Made by a program: the position numbers and the translations under genes
NCBI GenBank assembly: GCA_964584495.1
Contig: CAZPAH010000043.1
Span: 1 to 20,927, forward strand
Length of the DNA stretch: 20,927 bases
Direction of reading: 5' to 3'
Source: CAZPAH01 sp964584495
GTDB lineage: Bacteria > Krumholzibacteriota > Krumholzibacteriia > Krumholzibacteriales > Krumholzibacteriaceae
Shown: positions 1 to 9,181 of the stretch, piece after piece
How positions within the stretch are numbered: the stretch's first letter is position 1
How the letters are laid out: each line of letters starts with the position of its first letter
The notes under the pieces: model-generated
Told to the model about the DNA's origin: nothing
Database searches by the model: none
The model's input: only the letters and a program-made list of their open reading frames with translations

Positions 1-1396
1 GTATGTAGCAGGGGCCGATATTGCCGACGGCGCTGAACATGCCCGAGACCGAAACGAGGCTGTCGTATCTTGACAGCATCGCCGTGATGACGCCTCCGAC
101 GGCTATCAACCCGATCCAGGCGAAGAATATGGCGCTGATACGCTGAATCTCGTCCATATTGATGGCCGCGCCGTCGACGACGATCGTGGTAACCGTATTG
201 CGTGGCGTGCGAATGCGGTAAAGCTCTCTCTTGACCAGCCGGTACAGTATCACGACCCTGAAAATCTTGAATCCGCCGGAGGTCGATCCTACGCAGCCGC
301 CGACGAACATCAGCACGAGAAAGATCTGCCTGGCCGTCTGGCCGAACCAGGGAGAGGCGATATCACGTGTTCCGAATCCGGTCGTTGTCAGGATCGAAAC
401 CGTCTGGAACAGGATTATCCTGAAGTTCTCCTCCAGGGATTTCCATCTTCCCGGCACGGAAAGGGAAATCCCGTTCTCCACCCTTCCGGAAATGAAGCGC
501 TCGATAAAAATCAGCAGGACCGCCGTGACTATGAACCCCCACATGTATTTCATCTCTGCGTTGTCGAAAAGAGCCTTTATCTTGCCGGTAAGGACCCTGT
601 AATGGACGAGGAAGTTTATTCCTCCCAGCAGCATCCCGAAAATGATGATGTACTCGATCAGCACATAGTGCGGGTGCCCGCTCAACCTGTAGAACTCGAT
701 GCTGGCGTCATGAGTGGAATAGCCGCCGGTCGAGAGGGTTGTGAGGCTGTGACAGAGCGAATCGAACAAAGGCATTCCGGCCGCCGTCAGGCCTATGAAG
801 ACGGCAAGGGTGAATCCCAGGTAGATCGTCCAGAGGATCCGCACCGTATTATGGAAGCCGGGGACCGGCCGGTCGACGTCGATCTTGTGGCTTTCCGCCC
901 CGTAAAGCCTGTGGGCTCCCTGTCCCCTGAATCCGACGGCGAGGAAAAATCCTAGTATACCGAGGCCTCCCAGCCATTCCGTGAGGCTTCGCCAGAATAG
1001 GATGGAGGCCGGCATCCTGTCGAGTCCCGAAAACATGGTCATCCCGGTAGTGGTGAACCCGCTCATCGTCTCGAAATAGGCGTTGAGGTAACCGGAACCG
1101 AGCGCGATCACATAGGGCAGCGCCCCGATCGCCGAACAGGCGATCCACCCTAGGCAGCATATCAGGATCGCCCTAAGCGTATAGGGCCTTCCCTCCCTGA
1201 AGAAGATCTTGAGGAACAATCCGGTGATGAATGACAGCCCGGAGGGGAGAATGAAGGCCGCCAGAACGGACGGCGATTTAAATTCCCCTTTGAGCAGCGC
1301 TATTATCAGGGGCAGGAGCAGCAAGCCGCCGAATACAATGAGAATGAATCCGGTGTAATGAAGGATGGAATGGATCGTATCGAACCTGTTTCGCAA
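1..1396 (-). CDS. trkH: TrkH-family potassium uptake protein, C-terminus off the window
   Basis: Integral membrane K+ translocating subunit that normally works with a cytoplasmic TrkA-type NAD-binding regulator; none is visible here. About 465 residues are present. Three selectivity-filter P-loops are clear: SGFTTTGMT (about residues 112-120), LSTGGYST (221-228) and ILTTTGFGT (335-343). The family signature VGGCVGSTSGGFK follows at about 365-377, and the fourth loop SAVGNIGP lies at the window edge. Hydrophobic helices separate the loops. I chose the TTG at 1396 because an in-frame stop lies only a few codons upstream and AAAGGTGG sits six bases before it; no earlier ATG is possible. Family members are usually about 450-500 residues, so only the last helix or so is missing. 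The fourth loop reads NIGPC where NxGPG is usual. A 169-base gap separates it from the upstream lipoprotein gene, so cotranscription is uncertain. Family assignment is secure; KtrB rather than TrkH is possible. Confidence 0.93.
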   Translation of the reverse strand, partial: MRNRFDTIHSILHYTGFILIVFGGLLLLPLIIALLKGEFKSPSVLAAFILPSGLSFITGLFLKIFFREGRPYTLRAILICCLGWIACSAIGALPYVIALGSGYLNAYFETMSGFTTTGMTMFSGLDRMPASILFWRSLTEWLGGLGILGFFLAVGFRGQGAHRLYGAESHKIDVDRPVPGFHNTVRILWTIYLGFTLAVFIGLTAAGMPLFDSLCHSLTTLSTGGYSTHDASIEFYRLSGHPHYVLIEYIIIFGMLLGGINFLVHYRVLTGKIKALFDNAEMKYMWGFIVTAVLLIFIERFISGRVENGISLSVPGRWKSLEENFRIILFQTVSILTTTGFGTRDIASPWFGQTARQIFLVLMFVGGCVGSTSGGFKIFRVVILYRLVKRELYRIRTPRNTVTTIVVDGAAINMDEIQRISAIFFAWIGLIAVGGVITAMLSRYDSLVSVSGMFSAVGNIGPCYI

Positions 1397-1565
1397 TGGA
1401 AACCACCTTTACGAATTTGAGGCAAGATAACATGTTCCGTAGATTTTTTACAGGGATAAAATCCGGCCGGGACGCGTGGCAAGGGATATGTTCTAGATAT
1501 GACGGTGGAGGCAATTTGCGGCGCCAAGGGTCTCGCGGGGATCTTTCAATCTACAGGGCCGGGAG

Positions 1566-3842
1566 CTATTTAATGTTCCACGTCTGGAATATCACGGTAG
1601 CGATCGAGTCGACCTGCGCCCTGTCGAAATACCATAGGGGAAATCCAAAGTGAACGCTTGGAGCGGCGACGGCTCCCTCGGCCATCGGGCAGACGTCGGC
1701 GTACTTAGTCGTCCAAAAGGCAACGGTCTGGTCGTTGATGCAGGACCTCGAATGCCTCGTTCTAATTCTGTAGATCGGATGGAGGCACGATTGGGGAGTT
1801 ATCCTGTTGTAAACCAGCCAGTACTCGGGGTCGTATACTTCCACGGGGATGAATCCCCTTACCGTCGGATCGTAGAAGTTCCCCGCCCGCATCACCACGT
1901 CCCACAACTCGAGTTTGCGGGGGAAGCCGGGCATCGATCCCGTGATAGGATCAGATTCGTCGAGATAGCCGTATGACATGGCGTCGTATTCCGTATCCCT
2001 GAGAACGTATCCCGGAATATATTCATGAGACCTGAAAATACCTTCGACCTTGTCGAGCACCGATACGCAGTACTCCTTGTAGGCCATCGTTCCGACTCCG
2101 ATAATATTATCGCAGCTTGTCGCATAGGGGTCGAATGTCTGGCATTTTATCACGAGGGGGAATACCTGGTTATACGAAGGAACCACGGCCGCCAACCCGC
2201 CGAGCCTGTTCGATTCGCCGCAGGTCCAAAGGTGCCCGCCGAAGGCCATGTAATAGGGCAGGAAGTTAATGATCATCTCTTCGTCGATGGTGATCGCCCC
2301 CTCGGGTACGAAACGGACGAGATCGTGCCATAAGCAGCCCGTGTAGGGATTGATCGCCGTGTTGAAGGTCCATATCACATTCTTATATTTCCAAAGAAGC
2401 TCGATCGACGGCAGCTTATGACCGTTTTCGTTGATATCGTATATATCGGTCGCAGGATTGAAGGTTGTGACATTCAAGCAGATGTCGGTCCAAAAATCGT
2501 CGTGTTCCTTCTCGGTGGGGAATGCGTATACCGTTTGAGCGAAGTCCGAGGAAGGGAAATCGTCGACCCAGAGAAGATCTTTCGGCATCAGAGTCGGGAT
2601 TACACGGACCTCTAGGACCGCCAGCGATTTGAATCCCAGAACGTCGACCGATTCGACGTAGAGGGTATGAATGCCGGAGTAGAATATTTTCGTCGGGCAG
2701 GACGTAGCATAGGGGCTGGGCGCTACGGCCCACTCGTTCGGATTGCTCAGATCGCTTATGTCCCAACCGTACCTGAATGTGGCGACCGTGGCCCCGTAAT
2801 GGCTCGCATCGCCGTTCCATCTGAAGTTGAGGGCGAAAGCCGGCGGGACGTCGACGGTCCTGATGTTGAGGTTAGTGCCTATATACTGGAAAAGGCCCAG
2901 GTATGGCTCGTAAAGCCTGATCAGAGGACCTGTGGGAACGCGGGGCATGAATGTACGAACGTTGGTCCGTGAATCGAAGACGGCGGTGACCGCCCCCGCT
3001 TCGTCCTTCGCCTGAACGGCGAAAATGTAGTTAACCGACGGCTCGAGGAATTCGTCATCCCCTATTATAGTCGCTTTGCCCGAGTCCCCCGGCGCCTCGT
3101 ACGATATCCACGGCGACCAGAGAGCCTCGAATCTTTCGGGATGGCTGTTCAGGTTTCCAAGGGTGTAATTATCGCACCTGGTGCAGAGAAAACGAACGGA
3201 ATCGACCGGCTGGTAGTTCCAGGGAGAGTCGATGGGATCCTTGCCGTACCAGCCGAAAGAGATGAGCATGCTGAGCATCTGGGTGCTTCCCGGGGGCAGG
3301 GGAGGATCGGGTTCGACAATGAATATGTGAGGGGCGAATGTCCAGGCGTTGAAGGACCGGTAAACCGTTTCCGATACGTCGCCTCGGTCGTCGACGGCGC
3401 GGAGAAAGAAGGTATGCGTCTTCTTGTACTTGGAGTAGGGGTTGTTGTTGATCGTGAAGGTGCTGTCGTATTCGTCGGCCTGGGCGGTTATGACCGTATC
3501 GGTGATCACGGTTTTCGTCCACCTATCGGTTCCCATCGTGTCCTCGGGGTTGAACCCGAGGGGGCTTCCGTCGGCCAGAAGGAATTCGTAATGATCGATT
3601 GCGCCGTCGGCATCATCCCCGAACCAGAAGAAGTGCACCTTGTATTCCGAATCGTCCCCCTCGATGGGACCGTTGGTCAGTATCACGGTTGGACGCTGGT
3701 TCTCGGGAAGACCGCCGGTGAAGGGGTTTTCGGAGCAGGCCGCGGCAAGGGCCGCCGTTAAAAAACAGAAAAGGAGCAGCTTCAACTTTCTTCGGTGAAG
3801 TTTTCTGTCCGGCGCTGACGATATCTCAATCTCTCCGATCAT
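1566..3842 (-). CDS. Surface lipoprotein A: Ig-like domains plus GATase/ThuA-like C-terminal region
   Basis: Predicted 758-residue lipoprotein. A basic n-region and hydrophobic stretch end in LAAAC (Cys36), the lipidation site. An Ig/Fn3-like module with WFGDDADG follows at about 50-165, and a second region ends with GIHTLYVESVDVLG near 390-403. From about 422 the motifs LLWVDDFPSSDF, YKNVIWTF and GGHLWTCGES recall the class I glutamine amidotransferase/ThuA-like fold used as a non-catalytic module in secreted proteins. The protein ends AAPSVHFGFPLWYF...TWNIK. Two paralogs lie nearby (6676-8916 and 15062-16924). It starts 69 bases after the FlgD-Ig gene, so the two probably share a transcript. 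The ATG at 3842 has no clear ribosome binding site; a TTG at 3785 would give a shorter, more typical signal peptide. Substrate and function are unknown. The paralogy and lipobox are seen; the fold is inferred from motifs. Confidence 0.88.
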   Translation of the reverse strand: MIGEIEISSAPDRKLHRRKLKLLLFCFLTAALAAACSENPFTGGLPENQRPTVILTNGPIEGDDSEYKVHFFWFGDDADGAIDHYEFLLADGSPLGFNPEDTMGTDRWTKTVITDTVITAQADEYDSTFTINNNPYSKYKKTHTFFLRAVDDRGDVSETVYRSFNAWTFAPHIFIVEPDPPLPPGSTQMLSMLISFGWYGKDPIDSPWNYQPVDSVRFLCTRCDNYTLGNLNSHPERFEALWSPWISYEAPGDSGKATIIGDDEFLEPSVNYIFAVQAKDEAGAVTAVFDSRTNVRTFMPRVPTGPLIRLYEPYLGLFQYIGTNLNIRTVDVPPAFALNFRWNGDASHYGATVATFRYGWDISDLSNPNEWAVAPSPYATSCPTKIFYSGIHTLYVESVDVLGFKSLAVLEVRVIPTLMPKDLLWVDDFPSSDFAQTVYAFPTEKEHDDFWTDICLNVTTFNPATDIYDINENGHKLPSIELLWKYKNVIWTFNTAINPYTGCLWHDLVRFVPEGAITIDEEMIINFLPYYMAFGGHLWTCGESNRLGGLAAVVPSYNQVFPLVIKCQTFDPYATSCDNIIGVGTMAYKEYCVSVLDKVEGIFRSHEYIPGYVLRDTEYDAMSYGYLDESDPITGSMPGFPRKLELWDVVMRAGNFYDPTVRGFIPVEVYDPEYWLVYNRITPQSCLHPIYRIRTRHSRSCINDQTVAFWTTKYADVCPMAEGAVAAPSVHFGFPLWYFDRAQVDSIATVIFQTWNIK

Positions 3843-3911
3843 GGCGTGACGTCCCGGTTACGTCTGTCGAGTCTCCGCAATACCGATATTTATTCATCCC
3901 TCGTCTATATT

Positions 3912-6395
3912 TTACCTTATTACGACGAATTTTCCTACAACTCTCGAAAATTTATCGTCCGACGGCTCGACGCTGTAAAGATATACTCCGCTCGCTATGT
4001 CCTGACCGTTACGGGAGATGAGGTTCCAAGGCGCGGTTCCGTCCCCTCCCCTTCCGTCGTGCTTGATTATCTCGACCAGGTCCCCGGAGACGGAGAATAT
4101 CCTTATCGTGCATTCGCACCTCGGCAGGTTTCTAAACTCGACCTTGTTCCCCGAGGGGTCGTCATTCGTAGGTCCCAGCTCCCACGGGGAAAGCGAGGAA
4201 GCGGTGGCGGGATTCGGCACCACGTAGATTTCCTTTTCTTCGAACCCTACCGCTTCCTGGGCCTTCGAGATGGGTTCGGTGTACGCGAAGCTCGCCGCGG
4301 GGCTGCTGTACCTCCCCGTGGAGAAAGGCACTCCGCCCTGTTTCTTGTGATCGTACGGAGCGACGGCATAGAAGTAGGGCATACCGTTTTTGGCGGTCTT
4401 GTCGACAAACTTGAAGTACTGCTTGCCCCCCTCGTAGTTCATGTCGAAGCGCGCCAGAGCCTCCAACGTGTCGCATTCCTCCTGAGTCAGGCCGGGCGGG
4501 CACGGCACCGTATCGAGCGGCATATAACCCAGAGTATTCTTGAATTGATCCAGGTATTCTTCTCTCTTCGGGAGTTTCTCGAGAGGCCGATATTGCCATC
4601 CACCCGATTCGAAAGGTTTTCGATAATCGCTGTCGGGGGGAACGCCGTTAACAACGTCTTTCGTGTCCAGAAGCGTCCAGAGATCGGCCGAGGGGCCGTT
4701 CATCTTGCTCGTTCCGATCGGCCTGTGCCAGTCATCGGCCCTCCATATCTGGTACCCCTCGAAATCCAACTCGAGGGTGAGCGCATCAGGGGTAACCTCG
4801 CTGAGATCGTCCCATAGAACGGTGACGCAGTGATTTCCGGGAACAAGCCTTATATTGGGCGGGGTCGGCGCCGATCCGGTGACCCAGTGAATCCGCGCTT
4901 CCTTGCCCCCCACGCCGGTCTGGTAGTAGGAGAGATCCTTGCTGATATCCTTGTAGCAGTCATCGTTAGTGCAGGTCCATCGCTCGTAATAGCAGTCGAG
5001 GTTGCTCCATATCGTCTGGAACTTTACCAGGTCGTATTTTTCCTCGATTCCGTCGCATACATCGGGATCGTAATCTCGTAAGGGACCTTCGACGAGCGAT
5101 TCCCTTCCGTTGACGCCGGTCTGCGGGTCCCCGTCCAGATCGTATCCGCACCCGTCGTAGATGACCGCCGCCGCCGCGGCGTAATCGAGCATCTGGGAGA
5201 GCCCGTCGCCGCAGACGAAAGCGAGGCTCACCTCAACGGATGATTCGGGGGGCAGCGATCCAAAAGGCCCAGTAGTTATAAGTATCCGGTAGTCTCCCGG
5301 GGTTTCGGTGTCGGGAGCGATTGTAGGGGTGCTCATCGCATCGTAACGTTCGTAATCGTTCGTGGGATCCCCGCCGTTCTCGTAAGGCTGAAGCCCCCTG
5401 AACGTCTTGAAGGTGACAAGGTTGGGCTCGGAATGCATGTTCTCGAAGAAATGCGTGTGGCCCAGGAGGGTTATTCCGAAATAGCCCGGCGTCCTTCCTT
5501 CGTCTCCATCCGCATCGTACACGTAGCATACCGTTATCCTCACGGGCACCTCGGCTTCCCCCTTAGGCGCGCACCATACCCCCGACCACAGGGCTACCTG
5601 GTCATCGAGGTGATAGCTTCCCCAATCCCTCGGTCCCGCATCGACGTCGGCGTAGATACCGACGTAGACGTCGCTGAGATAGTTGCGGCCTATGTTCTCG
5701 ACGATGTAATGGACGCCGACCAGCCCGCTGAAGAGATCCTCACCCCACTGGTACGATTCCTGGCGGATCATAATATCTAGGGGAGTATGCTCCGGCCATA
5801 TGATCGAACACTGAGGCTGATTGTCGGTGTACCAGCAGGAGAACATCTGCTTGCCGATCGCGGCGAAGTCCTCGTCGATGAATCCGTCCCCGTCATCGTC
5901 GAGGCCGTTCAACCAGTCTTCGTCGTACCTGCCGTCCTGATCGTCGTCGGCAAGGCCGGGAAAATGTCCTCCCCTAAGGTCGCCTTCAAACGAACGGTAT
6001 ATCGTATAGAGTGCCCCCTGGGGAGGGCGGAACTCCGTCTCCGGGTACCCCGTCGTGACCGAGGGGATGCCGTTCTTGCGGGCCCCCACCCATATACCGG
6101 CCGCGTAAAGGTACTCCACCCCGGAACCGGAAGGAAACTGCGCGGAGGGAACTTCGGACATAGGGAAGTCGCTCTTCGGCATCGAGCCGAAAAACCCCCA
6201 GTTGGTTACATTCATCTGGAGGGATCCTATGTTGTGAACGAACTCTCCATCGATCGTGGGGGATTGATCAGGGAGCTTTCCCTTCAAGCCGGCCGAGCGA
6301 TCCTCGGCCGAAAGGGGTGCGGCGCCGAGCAAAGCCAGGGCGAAAAGTACAATAAACCACCCCGACCCCCGAGACCGGTGATTAATCGAAACCAT
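3912..6395 (-). CDS. Large secreted protein with Ca-binding motifs and FlgD-Ig-like C-terminal domain
   Basis: Secreted protein of 827 residues. Residues 1-30 form a signal peptide ending in PLSA. Two acidic Ca-binding-type motifs lie at about 150-175 (DDDQDGRYDED and DDDGDGFIDED), similar to thrombospondin type 3 or dockerin loops. A Fn3-like segment sits near 512-585 (GYQIWRADDW). The last 105 residues (about 722-827) match the FlgD-Ig/T9SS-type C-terminal domain: YVVPNP, IRIFSVSGDLV, PWNLISRNGQDIASGVYLYSV and a final GKFVVIR. In related lineages such tails are associated with export and surface anchoring; a type IX route here is inference. The ATG at 6395 follows GTGAGGAAGC, an acceptable ribosome binding site. 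A perfect -10 hexamer lies about 80 bases upstream (6476-6481). The middle of the protein (about 190-500) is a conserved-looking beta-rich region that I cannot name. Confidence 0.88.
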   Translation of the reverse strand: MVSINHRSRGSGWFIVLFALALLGAAPLSAEDRSAGLKGKLPDQSPTIDGEFVHNIGSLQMNVTNWGFFGSMPKSDFPMSEVPSAQFPSGSGVEYLYAAGIWVGARKNGIPSVTTGYPETEFRPPQGALYTIYRSFEGDLRGGHFPGLADDDQDGRYDEDWLNGLDDDGDGFIDEDFAAIGKQMFSCWYTDNQPQCSIIWPEHTPLDIMIRQESYQWGEDLFSGLVGVHYIVENIGRNYLSDVYVGIYADVDAGPRDWGSYHLDDQVALWSGVWCAPKGEAEVPVRITVCYVYDADGDEGRTPGYFGITLLGHTHFFENMHSEPNLVTFKTFRGLQPYENGGDPTNDYERYDAMSTPTIAPDTETPGDYRILITTGPFGSLPPESSVEVSLAFVCGDGLSQMLDYAAAAAVIYDGCGYDLDGDPQTGVNGRESLVEGPLRDYDPDVCDGIEEKYDLVKFQTIWSNLDCYYERWTCTNDDCYKDISKDLSYYQTGVGGKEARIHWVTGSAPTPPNIRLVPGNHCVTVLWDDLSEVTPDALTLELDFEGYQIWRADDWHRPIGTSKMNGPSADLWTLLDTKDVVNGVPPDSDYRKPFESGGWQYRPLEKLPKREEYLDQFKNTLGYMPLDTVPCPPGLTQEECDTLEALARFDMNYEGGKQYFKFVDKTAKNGMPYFYAVAPYDHKKQGGVPFSTGRYSSPAASFAYTEPISKAQEAVGFEEKEIYVVPNPATASSLSPWELGPTNDDPSGNKVEFRNLPRCECTIRIFSVSGDLVEIIKHDGRGGDGTAPWNLISRNGQDIASGVYLYSVEPSDDKFSRVVGKFVVIR

Positions 6396-6475
6396 GCTTC
6401 CTCACCGTCCACCGGTAGTTATTGAAGGTTTAGAAGCTTACAGCCCTCAATGAGCTATTCCACTATACATACGGT

Positions 6476-6481
6476 ATTATA
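6476..6481 (-). promoter_or_regulatory. Possible -10 element for the FlgD-Ig gene and lipoprotein A
   Basis: On the minus strand this is a perfect TATAAT, about 80 bases before the start at 6395, inside a locally AT-rich stretch (6440-6560). No convincing -35 hexamer lies 16-18 bases further upstream, so the assignment rests on the -10 box and position. The rest of the 280-base interval 6396-6675 holds no gene that I can see. Confidence 0.4.
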
Positions 6482-6613
6482 CAACCTGAGTTTCAGTATT
6501 GCATTAAATATTTTTACGCCTCTCTGGAACAGCAAAGTATATATAAGCTTATGCGCTGCGCTCGCGTTGTGTCGGAGGTGGTTCGATCTTTGTAGGGGGG
6601 ATTGGCCCCTCGA

Positions 6614-6642
6614 AGCCGATTCACCTTGTTTTCTGTTCGGCT
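6614..6642 (-). other. Hairpin downstream of lipoprotein B, without U-tract
   Basis: Inverted repeat AGCCGA / TCGGCT (6614-6619 and 6637-6642) around a 17-base loop, just past the stop of lipoprotein B. No T-run follows on the minus strand, so it is at best a weak or Rho-assisted 3' end structure. Confidence 0.3.
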
Positions 6643-6675
6643 AGGGCGGGACGGCGGGGGTGGGCGGTATCCGTG

Positions 6676-8916
6676 CTATTTGATATTCCAGGTCTTGAAT
6701 ACCACATCGGCAATCGAATCTACCTGTGCCCTGTTAAAGAACCAGAGGGGGAATCCGAAGTGGACGCTTGGCGCCGCCACGGCCCCTTCCGCGTCGGCTA
6801 CGGCGTCGGCATATTTCGTCGTCCAGAAAGCCACCGTCTGCCTGTGCAGCACGGACTGGCCGTGCCTCGCCATCATCCTGTACATCGGGTGAAAGCACGA
6901 GTCGCTGTGAAGGCGATTTAGAACCATGAAGTACTCGGGATCGTAGACTTCCACGTCGAGAAATCCCCTGACCAGGGGATCGTAAAATTTACCGGTAGCC
7001 GTCACCCTCTCCCAGAGCTCCAGCCTGTCCGGCAGACCGGTCATAGAGACCGTCAGAGGATCGGTATCGTCAAGATATCCGTATGACATCGCGTCATATT
7101 CCGAATCCCTTTCCTTGTAGGGGTATATGTATCCCAGGTCATAGAAGGTTCCCTCGACCTTATCGAGTACGTATACGCAGTATTCCTTGCGGGCCATGTT
7201 GAAAAGCCCCCAGCTTGAGTTGCTTCGGACGCACTGTGGAAATTTGTACGAGCCGCATGTCGCCGCCAACCCGCCGTCCCTCCTCGATTCGCCGCAGGTC
7301 CAGATATGGCCTCCCGAGGCGAGGTAATAGGGCAGGTAATTGATCGCTCTTCCCTCGTATAATTCATAGTTGAAGTTGGTGATCCATTCGGGCACCGTCA
7401 TCGTGAAGGTTTTCCAGAGGCTTCCGTACTCGGGGATCAACGCCGTGTTCGAGACCCAGATGATGTTCTTGTATTTCCAGGCGAATTCCATCGGTGGGAC
7501 CTTATGCCCGCGGTCGTTGACATCGTAGATATCGGTCGAGGGGTTGAAGCCCGGTACCCGGAGACAGACATCCTGCCAGAACTTGTCGTGCTCCATTTCC
7601 GTCGGGAAGGCGTAATCGACCTGTGAGAAGTTTGAGGAGGGGTAATCGTCGACAAGGAGAAGGGATCTCTCCATAATGTTCGAAAAAACGCGTATCTCGA
7701 TTACGGCCAATGACTTCACGCCGAGAACATCGACCGATTCGACGTACAGCGTGTGGATCCCGGAGAAGAATTTCTTCGTCGGACATGATTTGGTATACGG
7801 ATTTGCAAGGACGTCCCATTCCGCGGGATTGTTAAGATCGCTGATATCCCATCCATACCTGTAGGTCGCCACCGTTGCTCCATACTGGCTGGCATCGCCG
7901 ATCCAGCTGAAATTCAGGGCGAAACCGGGGGGTATGCTTATTACCCTCGTGTTGAGATTCGTGCCGATAAAATTATACCAGCCGAGGAGCTTTTCCCTCA
8001 CGCGAATCAACGGACCGGTTGGGGTTCGGGGCATGAACAACCGGACGTTCGTCGATGCATCGAAAACCGATGTCACGGCCCCCGCCTCGTCCTTCGCCTG
8101 TACGGCGAACATATACTGCACTACGGGGATCAATACCTCGTCGTCGCCTATAATGGTAGCCCTGCCCGAGTCTCCCGGGGCGTCGTACGATATCCACGGG
8201 CTCCAGAGGCTCTCGAACTGCTCGACATGCTCGTTCAGGCGCTGCAGCTGCACCGGGTCGTATCCGGTACAGAGGAACCGCACCGAATCTACCGGCTGAT
8301 AGTTCGACGGCGAGTCTATCGGATCCTTTCCATACCATCCGAACGATACCAGCGTAGAGAGCATCTGAGTGCTTCCCGCGGGGAGAGGCGGATCGGGTTC
8401 GACTATGAAGATGTGCGGGGCGAATGTCCAGGCGTTGAAGGACCTGAAGATGGTATTCGAGACGGCGCCCCTGTCGTCTATAGCCCGCAGGAAGAAGGTG
8501 TGTGTCTTCTTGTAACGCGTGTATGGGTTGTTGTCTATCGCGAAGGTGGTGTCGTAGGCGTCGGCGGTCGCTATGATGAGTGTATCGGTGAGCTGGGTCC
8601 TCGTCCACTTGTCGGCCCCCATCGTATCGGCCATGTTGAATCCCAGGGGGTTCCCCGCGACAAGAGCCAGTTCGTACCGCACGATCGTTCCGTCGGGGTC
8701 GTCCCCGAACCAGTAGAACCGTACCCGGTACTGGGTGTCGGTACCCTCGATCGGCCCGTTCGTGAGGGTGACGGTGGGAGGCAGGTTATCCCCGAGCTCC
8801 CCGGTAAGAGGATTCTCGGAACATGAAGAGGCTAGAGCGACCGCGATCAAGGCAAAAAGACACAATGCCGATCGAGCCTTTCTCGCTCCCCGAAAGGAAT
8901 CTCCGATTAAGCTCAT
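6676..8916 (-). CDS. Surface lipoprotein B: paralog of lipoprotein A
   Basis: Predicted lipoprotein of 746 residues. The signal peptide ends in ALASSC with Cys32 as lipid site, directly followed by SENPLTGEL, close to SENPFTGGL in paralog A. The architecture is the same: Ig-like WFGDDPDG module, second Ig-like region with SGIHTLYVESVDVLG, then from about residue 419 the GATase/ThuA-like region (LLLVDDYPSSNF, YKNIIWVS, GGHIWTCGES) and the tail AAPSVHFGFPLWFF...TWNIK. Similarity to A runs end to end and extends to DNA; for example GCGAATGTCCAGGCGTTGAA occurs in both copies (from about 3335 and 8419). This indicates duplication with the FlgD-Ig gene now between the copies. The ATG at 8916 has only a weak GGGGCG ribosome binding site, but the frame and signal peptide fix it. 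A good promoter lies at 8952-8980. Function is unknown; a surface binding or display role is inference. Confidence 0.88.
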   Translation of the reverse strand: MSLIGDSFRGARKARSALCLFALIAVALASSCSENPLTGELGDNLPPTVTLTNGPIEGTDTQYRVRFYWFGDDPDGTIVRYELALVAGNPLGFNMADTMGADKWTRTQLTDTLIIATADAYDTTFAIDNNPYTRYKKTHTFFLRAIDDRGAVSNTIFRSFNAWTFAPHIFIVEPDPPLPAGSTQMLSTLVSFGWYGKDPIDSPSNYQPVDSVRFLCTGYDPVQLQRLNEHVEQFESLWSPWISYDAPGDSGRATIIGDDEVLIPVVQYMFAVQAKDEAGAVTSVFDASTNVRLFMPRTPTGPLIRVREKLLGWYNFIGTNLNTRVISIPPGFALNFSWIGDASQYGATVATYRYGWDISDLNNPAEWDVLANPYTKSCPTKKFFSGIHTLYVESVDVLGVKSLAVIEIRVFSNIMERSLLLVDDYPSSNFSQVDYAFPTEMEHDKFWQDVCLRVPGFNPSTDIYDVNDRGHKVPPMEFAWKYKNIIWVSNTALIPEYGSLWKTFTMTVPEWITNFNYELYEGRAINYLPYYLASGGHIWTCGESRRDGGLAATCGSYKFPQCVRSNSSWGLFNMARKEYCVYVLDKVEGTFYDLGYIYPYKERDSEYDAMSYGYLDDTDPLTVSMTGLPDRLELWERVTATGKFYDPLVRGFLDVEVYDPEYFMVLNRLHSDSCFHPMYRMMARHGQSVLHRQTVAFWTTKYADAVADAEGAVAAPSVHFGFPLWFFNRAQVDSIADVVFKTWNIK

Positions 8917-8951
8917 AGTAGCGCCCCATTAATCCCAAGAATACATTATAT

Positions 8952-8980
8952 ATTATAATGGATATATGGATTGTAATCAA
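8952..8980 (-). promoter_or_regulatory. Sigma70-type promoter of lipoprotein B
   Basis: On the minus strand TTGATT (8975-8980), a 17-base spacer and a perfect TATAAT (8952-8957) lie 35 bases before the start at 8916. The interval is AT-rich compared with its surroundings. A dyad (8993-9007) sits just upstream of the -35 box. Confidence 0.7.
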
Positions 8981-8992
8981 TGATTCTAATAT

Positions 8993-9040
8993 CATTCCGA
9001 AGGAATGTGGCTTGTAAATATCGTTATTCCCGGAAGGGAA
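8993..9040. promoter_or_regulatory. Two similar dyads in the divergent promoter region
   Basis: CATTCC GAA GGAATG (8993-9007) and TTCCC GGAA GGGAA (9027-9040) are inverted repeats with the same core, ATTCC-G-GAAGG-A. Their centres are about 33 bases apart, near three helical turns. They lie between the lipoprotein B promoter and the plus-strand pentapeptide gene, where a shared operator would be expected. No regulator is encoded nearby. Binding is inference. Confidence 0.35.
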
Positions 9041-9181
9041 CGCGCAATTCAGGTTTGCATATATTAGGCGCCTTCTTCATTATATCAAGGAACAACGGGT
9101 TGTCTCGTGCGTATTTATTATTACGGGACGGAAAGCCTATCAACCGCAGGGAACCCGGCGGACCGATGACGGAGAGATATT

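Noticed and set aside
2130..2250. WTCGES in lipoproteins A and B as a glutamine amidotransferase nucleophile
   Set aside because: The elbow pattern GxCxG is not met, the Cys is Leu in paralog C, and no catalytic His-Glu pair is evident.
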